Notes under the pieces: model-generated
Seen by the model: the letters and a program-made list of their open reading frames with translations, nothing else
The model's database searches: none
What the model was told of the DNA's origin: nothing
Shown: one piece after another, positions 8,135 to 13,574 of the stretch
Layout of the letters: every line of letters starts with the position of its first letter
Numbering within the stretch: position 1 is the stretch's first letter
Made by a program: the position numbers and the translations under genes
From: Candidatus Firestoneibacteriota bacterium
GTDB taxonomy: Bacteria; JACRDZ01
Assembly (NCBI GenBank): GCA_016212735.1
Contig: JACRDZ010000025.1
Location: 1-13,574, forward strand
Reading direction: 5' to 3'
DNA length: 13,574 bases

Positions 8135-8440
8135 CTATTTTAATCTTAATGCAAATGAATACAAAGAATTTACTATAAATTCTTTAATAAAAACTAATAT
8201 AAGAAAAGCTATTAAAGGAGAAATATCAATCCCTAAACTTAAATTAACAGTCGAAATATTACTTTTTATTAAATATAAAACAGGTTCAGTTATCCGTACT
8301 ATTGCACGTACAATTGGATTATATGGATCAATATCAAACCATGATATTATAACATAAGCAAAAATAGCAAAATTGTAAAAACTTATTAAATAACTTAATA
8401 TTGCTGCACACGCACTCAGAAAATTTCCTAAAATAAACAT
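8135..8440 (-). CDS. yggT: YggT family integral membrane protein
   Basis: This 101-residue membrane protein has one YggT repeat. A long hydrophobic N-terminal region (about 5-37) leads into the family loop SWFDIDPYNPIVRAIVRIT, followed by EPVLYLIKSNI and a second hydrophobic span (about 73-95). YggT relatives (CCB3/YlmG in plastids and cyanobacteria) are linked to membrane organisation and cytochrome or nucleoid arrangement, but the bacterial role is not settled. The ATG lies 33 bases past the restored proC stop codon. Its ribosome binding site is weak (AGAGAAAG at about 8 bases). The proC-yggT-divIVA order supports the call. It ends with TAG. Confidence 0.9.
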   Translation of the reverse strand: MFILGNFLSACAAILSYLISFYNFAIFAYVIISWFDIDPYNPIVRAIVRITEPVLYLIKSNISTVNLSLGIDISPLIAFLILVFIKEFIVNSLYSFALRLK

Positions 8441-8473
8441 TTGTTCTTTCTCTATAGTGTCTGCTCGAGCTCC

Positions 8474-9289
8474 TTAAAGGAGATTTTTTTCTATCTCTTC
8501 TGATCTATGACAGGCTTCTTCTATTGCCTCTGAAAATAATGCTCTAAAAGCGCCTTTTTCTAATTTATATAATCATGCTAAAGTTGTACCAGACGGTGAA
8601 GAGACAGAATTCTTTAGCTCTGCAGGATGCAATCCTGTTTCTTTTAACATCCTTGATGCACCAATAATTGTCTGAGTTGTCAGAAAAAGAGACGTATCTT
8701 TGTCCAACCCAGCTTTAAGACCTGCTTCCATTAAAGCTTCAGCCATTAAAAACACATATGCTGGTCCGCTTCCGCTAAGTGCTGTAACAGCATTAAATTT
8801 TGACTCCGGTAATTCCTTTACTTCACCAATTGCTTTAAATATTTTTATTATTTCATCTAAATCTTCTTCTGTAGCTTTACCACCCTTACATATGGCTGAC
8901 ATACCTTCTTGTATTAACGCAGGAGTATTCGGCATTACTCTTATAATGCGGCATTTATCTCCTAAAATATTTACTATTATTTCTGTTTTAACACCTGCAG
9001 CAATTGAAATTACTATTTGATTTTTATAATGAGTGCTGATTTCTTTTAAGACTGATTTAATAATCTGCGGTTTAACAGCAAGCAATATAATATCACTTTT
9101 AGCCAGACATAATTTTAAATCATCCGAACAAATTATTTTATACTTATTTTCAATATATTGCAATCTTGTTTTATTAATATCATAAGCTTTAATATTTTCA
9201 GGTTTATATTTTTTTGCAGTTATTATCCCGGATATTATAGCTTCTGCCATATTACCCGCACCTATAAATACAATATTTTTGTTTTCCAT
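8474..9289 (-). CDS. proC: Pyrroline-5-carboxylate reductase, interrupted by one in-frame TGA
   Basis: ProC reduces pyrroline-5-carboxylate to proline with NAD(P)H, the last step of proline synthesis. The Rossmann motif is FIGAGNMAEAI (8-18). Further family segments are VKPQ, VSIAAGV, RVMPNTPALIQEGMSA, ALSGSGPAYVFLMAEALMEAG and SSPSGTTLA. The frame stops at TGA (8575-8573) after 238 residues, but the same frame continues LYKLEKGAFRALFSEAIEEA to a TAA at 8474. This gives 271 positions, close to the 269 residues of E. coli ProC. The TGA falls where relatives read A-G-L in GTTIAGLHVLE, so one GGA-to-TGA change explains it. The missing tail belongs to the C-terminal dimerisation domain, so the 238-residue product is probably defective. 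It may be a recent nonsense mutation, a sequencing error or a recoded codon. No Shine-Dalgarno sequence precedes the ATG. Confidence 0.85.
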
Positions 9290-9298
9290 AATGTTATA

Positions 9299-9327
9299 AA
9301 AATATCAGTTTTTATCTATTTTGTCAA
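9299..9327 (-). promoter_or_regulatory. Sigma70-like promoter of the proC cluster
   Basis: On the minus strand a perfect TTGACA (9327-9322), a 17-base spacer and TATTTT (9304-9299) preceded by TGA form an extended -10 promoter. Only nine bases separate the -10 box from the proC ATG, so the predicted start site falls within a few bases of the start codon. proC also lacks a Shine-Dalgarno sequence, which fits a leaderless or near-leaderless transcript. Confidence 0.6.
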
Positions 9328-9391
9328 GCATAAGAGAGCGGATTCAAAAAATTTCTACAAATAATTTTGTTTTTATGATATATTAAATATC

Positions 9392-9470
<79 letters not shown>

Positions 9471-9518
9471 ACCGATAAAATAGTCCTATATTTGAAGTTC
9501 TATGTTATATAGAGCGAG

Positions 9519-9546
9519 ATTATAATGAGGGATTATATCTTTTCAA
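9519..9546 (-). promoter_or_regulatory. Sigma70-like promoter for tRNA-Pro
   Basis: TTGAAA (9546-9541), a 16-base spacer and a perfect TATAAT (9524-9519) lie across the last codons of the MerR-type gene and the gap after it. The predicted start near 9512 leaves a leader of about 44 bases before the mature tRNA. A second TATAAT (9537-9532) overlaps the upstream half, without an obvious -35 box. Confidence 0.55.
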
Positions 9547-9880
9547 AAATTTTTTGCAGTTCTGTTCTTATTTCTGTCAACAAATCTTCATATTCTTTTT
9601 TTATTTCTTGCGAATCTTTTAAAACTCCACCTTGTTTTTCTCTATTAAGTCTTTTTTTTGCCCCAGCTATAGTAAAACCTTCATCATACAAAAGATATTT
9701 TATTTTTAAAATCAAATCTATATCTTTTTTTCTATAGATCCTTTCTCCATTTTTATTTTTTTCTAAATTAAGTAATTTGAATTCTCCTTCCCAATAACGA
9801 AGAACATGTGGTTTAACTTTTGTTATTTCACTTACTTCACCTATAGAATAGAAAAGTTTTTCTGTAAAGCTTTTAATCAT
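9533..9880 (-). CDS. MerR-family helix-turn-helix transcriptional regulator
   Basis: This 115-residue protein is a single MerR-type winged helix-turn-helix: YSIGEVSEITKVKPHVLRYW gives the HTH, NGERIYRKKDIDLI the wing, and IKYLLYDEGFTIAGAKKRL the following helix. A short charged tail (about 85-115) can form the dimer coiled coil. There is no effector-binding domain and no cysteine pattern for metal sensing, so the inducer is unknown. I place the start at the ATG at 9880, where GGAG lies nine bases upstream, rather than at the TTG at 9922, which lies inside the HU terminator hairpin. It sits between an HU gene and tRNA-Pro. I recall a similar IHF/HU-merR-tRNA-Pro order from some Deltaproteobacteria. 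Targets cannot be inferred. It ends with TAA. Confidence 0.85.
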   Translation of the reverse strand: MIKSFTEKLFYSIGEVSEITKVKPHVLRYWEGEFKLLNLEKNKNGERIYRKKDIDLILKIKYLLYDEGFTIAGAKKRLNREKQGGVLKDSQEIKKEYEDLLTEIRTELQKIFEKI

Positions 9881-9896
9881 AGGGGATGACTCCAAC

Positions 9897-9952
9897 AAAA
9901 AAAATTTAGCCACAGGATACAAAACAAATTTTTTTGCTGAATCCTGCGGCTA
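9897..9952 (-). terminator. Intrinsic terminator of the HU gene
   Basis: Just past the HU stop codon, TAGCCGCAGGAT (9952-9941) pairs with ATCCTGTGGCTA (9918-9907) along 12 positions with one G-T wobble. The loop is 22 bases, and T8 (9904-9897) follows after TTA-AA pairing bases. The T-run ends 16 bases before the MerR-type start codon, so expression of that gene needs read-through or a promoter I cannot see. Confidence 0.75.
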
Positions 9953-9957
9953 TAAAT

Positions 9958-10227
9958 TTATTTCACAGCTTCTTTCAACTGCTTTCCTGCTCTGAAAACA
10001 GGGGACATTTTACCTGGAATTTGAATCTCTTCTCCTGTTTTTGGGTTTCTACCTTTTCTGGGTGCTCTTTTTTTAACTTCAAAACAACCCAATCCTGCTA
10101 TATTTACTTTGTCTCCACTGCGAAGAGCATTCTTTATTGTCTCAATAATGCATTCTACTGCTTCTGTAGCCTGTTTTTTTGATACACCGGTTTCAGCAAT
10201 ATTATCAATTAAATCAGCTTTAGTCAT
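9958..10227 (-). CDS. hup: HU/IHF-family DNA-binding protein
   Basis: This 89-residue protein is a complete member of the HU/IHF family of DNA-bending nucleoid proteins. It opens with MTKADLIDNIAETGVSKKQA and has the core VNIAGLGCFEVKKRAPRKGRNP. The beta-arm follows, with the intercalating-proline region around TGEEIQIPGK, and the closing helix FRAGKQLKEAVK. The arm reads RKGRNPKTGEEIQIPG, the pattern typical of HU; the lack of IHF-specific features favours a homodimeric HU, though this is not certain. A strong GGGGGTG lies before the ATG. An intrinsic terminator follows the gene at once. It lies 48 bases after gpsA, without an obvious promoter in the gap. It ends with TAA. Confidence 0.95.
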   Translation of the reverse strand: MTKADLIDNIAETGVSKKQATEAVECIIETIKNALRSGDKVNIAGLGCFEVKKRAPRKGRNPKTGEEIQIPGKMSPVFRAGKQLKEAVK

Positions 10228-10275
10228 AAATTAATTCACCCCCCTCTTCAAATAAATAATTTTATTAAAATCTGA

Positions 10276-11295
10276 TTATTTCAGTAGATGTTCTTCATCT
10301 ATTTCATATCTTGCTTCACGATTCATAAGTTTATATAAAGCCTCTTCAGGTGATTTATCACAATAAAGGACTTCATACATCTGTTCAGTAATCGGCATAT
10401 TTATATTGTTTTTTTTAGCCATATCATAGACAGAAAGTGTTGTTTTAAGCCCTTCTGCCACCATTATCATTTCTTCGAGTGCTTCTTTAAGTTTTTTCCC
10501 ATATCCTATTTTTTCACCCAGAAGCCTGTTTCTGCTATGCTTACTTGTACAGGTACAAACTAAATCTCCAATACCGCTTAATCCTGCGAATGTTTCTTTT
10601 TTTGCACCAAAAAATGTACCAAACCTTGTTATCTCAGCTAATCCTCGAGTTATAAGCGCAGCTTTTGTATTGTCACCCAATTTAAGTCCGTCAAGGATAC
10701 CAGTTCCAATAGCGATAATATTTTTTAGTGCTCCTCCAATTTCTACACCGATTAAATCCAGATTCGTATATACTCTAAAATAGGAAGTAAAAAATAATTC
10801 CTGGACTTCTTTTGCTATATTTAATTTATTTGAAGCAGCAACAATAGCAGTTGGTATTTCTAAACTTACCTCCTCTGCATGACTTGGTCCGGATAAAACA
10901 ACAATATTTTCATTACCTGTTTCTTTAAAGATAACTTCTGACATTCTGTTTAAAGTATTATTTTCTATACCTTTTGAAGCATTAACAATAATAATATCTG
11001 AACGATTAATATTGCTAAATGCTCTTCTTGTAATTTCCCTAACAACATGCGTAGGGACTGCAATAACAATAATGTCAGCATCTTTTATTACTTCTTCAAT
11101 TGAGGATGAGATAAAAATATTTTGAGGTATTTTTATCCCGGGCAAATAATATTTATTTTCTCTCTCTTTCCTTAAACTCAGAGCCTTATTTTCATCTTTA
11201 GCCCATAGTTTAACTTCCAGAGATTTTTTACTAAGTAAAATAGAAAGGGTTGTCCCCCAACTCCCAGCACCTAATACGGCAACTTTTTTTTTCAT
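10276..11295 (-). CDS. gpsA: Glycerol-3-phosphate dehydrogenase [NAD(P)+]
   Basis: GpsA reduces dihydroxyacetone phosphate to sn-glycerol-3-phosphate, the backbone for phospholipids, in the cytoplasm. The 339 residues are full length. The Rossmann motif is VLGAGSWGTT (7-16). VNASKGI (104-110) carries a lysine of the active site. LSGPSHAEEV (134-143) is the family signature. EIGGALKNIIAIGTGILDGL carries the catalytic K191, followed by GDNTKAALITRGLAEI. With plsY just upstream it forms the usual supply-and-acylation pair. A palindromic element of about 165 bp separates the two genes and begins 14 bases before this ATG. The Shine-Dalgarno AGGGA straddles the border of that element. It ends with TAA. 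Confidence 0.96.
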   Translation of the reverse strand: MKKKVAVLGAGSWGTTLSILLSKKSLEVKLWAKDENKALSLRKERENKYYLPGIKIPQNIFISSSIEEVIKDADIIVIAVPTHVVREITRRAFSNINRSDIIIVNASKGIENNTLNRMSEVIFKETGNENIVVLSGPSHAEEVSLEIPTAIVAASNKLNIAKEVQELFFTSYFRVYTNLDLIGVEIGGALKNIIAIGTGILDGLKLGDNTKAALITRGLAEITRFGTFFGAKKETFAGLSGIGDLVCTCTSKHSRNRLLGEKIGYGKKLKEALEEMIMVAEGLKTTLSVYDMAKKNNINMPITEQMYEVLYCDKSPEEALYKLMNREARYEIDEEHLLK

Positions 11296-11308
11296 CGGAA
11301 ATCCCTAA

Positions 11309-11474
11309 GGGCTCAAGCAAAAATAAATTGGACAATTTTAGCGCCAGAATTTTGGACGATAACGAGGCGTAACCGAAGGAGCATAGCAATAAATAAGCTA
11401 TGTAACTGAGGTTACAACAAAGTTAGCGTCCAAAAGAACAAGCTAAAATGTTCAAGTTATTTTTGCTTGAGCCC
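11309..11474. mobile_element. MITE-like near-palindromic element between plsY and gpsA
   Basis: The ends are perfect 18-base inverted repeats: GGGCTCAAGCAAAAATAA at 11309-11326 and its complement at 11457-11474. Working inward, paired blocks recur in register on both arms: TTTTAGC, TTTTGGACG, TAAC, GTAACC and CATAGC, closing on an AT-rich loop near 11386-11394. Almost the whole element can therefore fold into one long hairpin. CTAAG flanks it on both sides (11305-11309 and 11474-11478), consistent with a 5-bp target duplication sharing its last base with the repeat, or with a 3-bp TAA duplication. It encodes nothing. A non-autonomous transposable element fits best; a structured RNA leader for gpsA is the alternative. 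Confidence 0.7.
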
Positions 11475-11513
11475 TAAGAATATTAACAAAAAATTATTAC
11501 TAATTCAAGTAAA

Positions 11514-12140
11514 TTATTTATTTTCTATATCTATTTCTACTTTCTCACCTATCTTTGTTTCCTGACCTTTTATAAGTCTCTCTATATTAGCTTTGTGTCT
11601 ATATATTACCAATAAACTGGTAATTACTGAAAAAATAACAATTGAAAGAGAATTATTATGATATATTATTACTAATATAACTAATAAAACTGTTGCTATA
11701 ATATTGGATAAAGACATATATCGAGTAAAATATATCACTAATGCCCATATAAGTAAAATTACCAGCATTATTTCTGGGACAATAGCTAACCAGACACCAA
11801 GACTTGTGTTTACACCTTTACCTCCATTAAAATTTAAAAATATAGTCCAGTTATGTCCAACTATTGCAATAGTACCAATTAGAATAATAACAACATCTGT
11901 AACTTCATTTAAAACAAATCTACATAGAAAAACAGGGATAAAACCTTTAGCAATATCTATAATAAGAACTATAACTGCAGGCCATGTTCCCAAGACTCTT
12001 AATACATTTGTAAACCCGATATTCTTACTTCCGTAATTTCTTATATCTATTCCTTTAAATATATATCCAACAATATAACCTGTAGGAATAGCTCCTAAAA
12101 TATATGTTGCAAATAAATAAAATATAAGCTTAAGAGACAT
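11514..12140 (-). CDS. plsY: Acyl-phosphate:glycerol-3-phosphate acyltransferase
   Basis: PlsY is the membrane enzyme that moves an acyl group from acyl-phosphate (made by PlsX) to glycerol-3-phosphate, giving lysophosphatidate. The 208-residue protein has about five hydrophobic spans. The three conserved loops are visible: GAIPTGYIVG with NYGSKNIGFTNVLRVLG, then GHNWTIFLNFNGGKGVNTSLG (glycine-rich phosphate site), then YRHKANIERLIKGQE. The tail is short and charged (GEKVEIDIENK). An AAGGA lies seven bases before the ATG, and the gene starts 10 bases past the der stop, so der and plsY are co-transcribed. gpsA downstream makes its acceptor substrate. It ends with TAA. Confidence 0.95.
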   Translation of the reverse strand: MSLKLIFYLFATYILGAIPTGYIVGYIFKGIDIRNYGSKNIGFTNVLRVLGTWPAVIVLIIDIAKGFIPVFLCRFVLNEVTDVVIILIGTIAIVGHNWTIFLNFNGGKGVNTSLGVWLAIVPEIMLVILLIWALVIYFTRYMSLSNIIATVLLVILVIIYHNNSLSIVIFSVITSLLVIYRHKANIERLIKGQETKIGEKVEIDIENK

Positions 12141-12150
12141 ATAAAATCCT

Positions 12151-13500
12151 TTACAAACTTCTTATTTCATTATAATCTGCTAAAGTCTTTTTTATTTTTA
12201 TTCTAATAGGAATACCTGTAAATATAAATTTTGTTCTTAATTTATTTTTTATATAACGTATATACGATTCATGCAGTTTTCCTGAACCTTTTGAAAATAT
12301 TACAAAATTAGGAGGTTTTATTCCAACCTGTGTAATATACATTAACTTGTTTTTGCCTCCGAAAGAAAATATAGGTCTTTTTTCTGTTAAAATAGACCTG
12401 AAAGCTTTATTAAGTTCATTCGTTTTAATTCTATTTGTATATAATGAATATATCTCTGGAATTATTTCTAACAATTTTGGAACTTTTAATCCTGTAAGCG
12501 CAGAAATATATACTATAGGTGCATATTCAAGAAATGGCATTTTATAATATATTTTCCCTTCTAAATCTTTTGCATCAGAATCAGTCTTTTTAAAAAGATC
12601 CCATTTGTTCGCGACAAGAATACATGCTTTACCATATTGTTCTATTACACTTGCTATTTTTTCATCCTGTTCACTTATTTCCTGAGTAGAATCTAAAAGT
12701 AATAAAACAATATCTGCTTCCTCTATACTTTTTAAAGTTCTGTTGACACTATAATATTCAATAGAATCTGTAATTTTAGCCCGTTTTCTTATACCTGCAG
12801 TATCTATCAACATAAAATTATGATCTTTATATTTAAAATAAGAATGGACAGAATCTCTTGTTGTCCCGGGAATTTCTGTTACAATAGCTCTTTCTTCTCC
12901 TAAGATGTAATTTAAAAGAGACGATTTACCTACGTTTGGTTTTCCTGCAATAGCTATTTTTATTAGATTCGGTTCCGAGCATTCTGGAGGTGATTCCATG
13001 AAATTAAGATTCATAACTATTTTATCTAAAAGATCCCCTATATTTATTCCATGTGAAGCAGAAATAGCAATTATATCTTTAAACCCTAATTTTGAAAATT
13101 CATAAATATTGTTTTGTTCTTTATAATCAATTTTATTTACAACATTAATAACAGGTTTACCGCATTTACGTAAAATATCCGCAATCTTTTTATCAATTGC
13201 AGTTATCCCGTCTTTTAAATCAACCACAAAAATTATAAGGTCCGCTTCCTGTATAGCTATATTAACCTGCTTTTCTGTATTAATAATAAATATATTTTCT
13301 TTCTCATTTGGAGCAAGCCCGCCAGTGTCAATTAATAGAAATATATTCCCCTGCCAATTGCAATCAATATAATTTCTGTCTCTTGTTACACCGGGTGTAC
13401 TGTCAACTATAGCAATATTTCTACCAACACTTAATCTGTTAAATAATGTTGATTTACCAACATTCTGGCGGCCAACAATTGCGACTTTAGGTTTATCCAT
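12151..13500 (-). CDS. der: Ribosome biogenesis GTPase Der (EngA)
   Basis: Der is a double-GTPase needed for 50S subunit maturation. The 449 residues comprise two GTPase domains and a KH-like C-terminal domain. Domain 1 has GRQNVGKS (10-17), PGVTRD, DTGG (58-61) and NKID (122-125). Domain 2 has GKPNVGKS (186-193), PGTTRD, DTAG (233-236) and NKWD (298-301). The C-terminal part ends in the basic IRIKIKKTLADYNEI. All nucleotide-binding motifs are intact. An upstream TTG (13515) would add five residues. I choose the ATG at 13500 because GGAG lies nine bases before it and overlaps that TTG. It is the first gene of the der-plsY unit in the window. It ends with TAA. Confidence 0.96.
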   Translation of the reverse strand: MDKPKVAIVGRQNVGKSTLFNRLSVGRNIAIVDSTPGVTRDRNYIDCNWQGNIFLLIDTGGLAPNEKENIFIINTEKQVNIAIQEADLIIFVVDLKDGITAIDKKIADILRKCGKPVINVVNKIDYKEQNNIYEFSKLGFKDIIAISASHGINIGDLLDKIVMNLNFMESPPECSEPNLIKIAIAGKPNVGKSSLLNYILGEERAIVTEIPGTTRDSVHSYFKYKDHNFMLIDTAGIRKRAKITDSIEYYSVNRTLKSIEEADIVLLLLDSTQEISEQDEKIASVIEQYGKACILVANKWDLFKKTDSDAKDLEGKIYYKMPFLEYAPIVYISALTGLKVPKLLEIIPEIYSLYTNRIKTNELNKAFRSILTEKRPIFSFGGKNKLMYITQVGIKPPNFVIFSKGSGKLHESYIRYIKNKLRTKFIFTGIPIRIKIKKTLADYNEIRSL

Positions 13501-13521
13501 TAAAATATTCTCCAATTAAGA

Positions 13522-13572
13522 GCCTATCCGAAATACACTTTCGTAACGAGGTCGAGCGAAAAGGTTATAGGC
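13522..13572. repeat. Palindromic repeat upstream of der, possibly cut by the window edge
   Basis: GCCTATCC (13522-13529) faces GGTTATAGGC (13563-13572), and inside them TTTCG (13539-13543) faces CGAAA (13557-13561). The central TAACGAGG (13544-13551) is identical to a block in the palindromic element before gpsA (11360-11367), and the bases that follow are similar (CGAGCGAA here, CGTAACCGAA there). I infer a related repeat. It sits about 20 bases ahead of the der start codon and may continue past the window. Confidence 0.45.
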
Positions 13573-13574
13573 AA

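Noticed and set aside
8573..8575. Selenocysteine at the proC TGA
   Set aside because: ProC relatives have glycine here, not cysteine. The only nearby hairpin (AAAAG-GCG-CTTTT about 12 bases downstream) is short, and no selenocysteine genes are in view.
9881..9922. Fourteen-residue N-terminal extension of the MerR-type protein from TTG at 9922
   Set aside because: The extension lies in the HU terminator hairpin and lacks a ribosome binding site; the ATG at 9880 has GGAG at nine bases.
11704..12036. Plus-strand 110-codon frame opposite plsY
   Set aside because: The antisense strand carries every PlsY motif; this frame has no homology I recognise.

Overview
The window is AT-rich bacterial DNA (about 30% G+C by eye, with one islet near 50%). 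All recognisable genes lie on the minus strand, so transcription runs from position 13574 towards 1. The outer-membrane-type beta-barrel protein, together with PlsY, GpsA, Der and DivIVA, suggests a diderm bacterium that uses the PlsX/PlsY acylation route. Nothing here fixes the phylum. A low-GC uncultured lineage is plausible, but that is a guess.

Layout in the direction of transcription. (1) 13574-10276: der (ribosome assembly GTPase), plsY and gpsA (glycerol-3-phosphate supply and first acylation). A roughly 165-bp near-palindromic MITE-like element sits between plsY and gpsA. A second palindrome sharing an 8-base core lies at the window edge, upstream of der. (2) 10227-9392: an HU-family nucleoid protein with its own intrinsic terminator, a small MerR-type regulator, then tRNA-Pro(GGG), which has a good sigma70-type promoter inside the 3' end of the regulator gene. 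(3) 9289-7119: proC, yggT, divIVA and yggU, a house-keeping and cell-division-associated cluster read from a sigma70-like promoter so close to proC that the mRNA may be nearly leaderless. proC carries one in-frame TGA at a conserved glycine position, and the rest of the reading frame is intact. (4) 7106-5225: a PNP-family phosphorylase four bases ahead of mtnA. Two active-site substitutions make it look like a methylthioadenosine phosphorylase, so the pair reads as the first two steps of methionine salvage. (5) 5169-3508: a helix-hairpin-helix plus beta-barrel envelope protein of unknown role. (6) 3421-719: glutamine-dependent NAD synthetase (own promoter) and a long-form PurC.

The first 718 bases hold no convincing gene. 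They contain a string of repeats and hairpins and a GC-rich islet (31 of 60 bases are G or C in 481-540) with short, out-of-phase open frames that look like a decayed mobile or foreign sequence.

The points most worth following up are the proC TGA (together with the absence of TGA as a terminator in the other 13 genes), the palindromic element with its apparent target duplication, and the MTAP-like active site of the PNP homologue.
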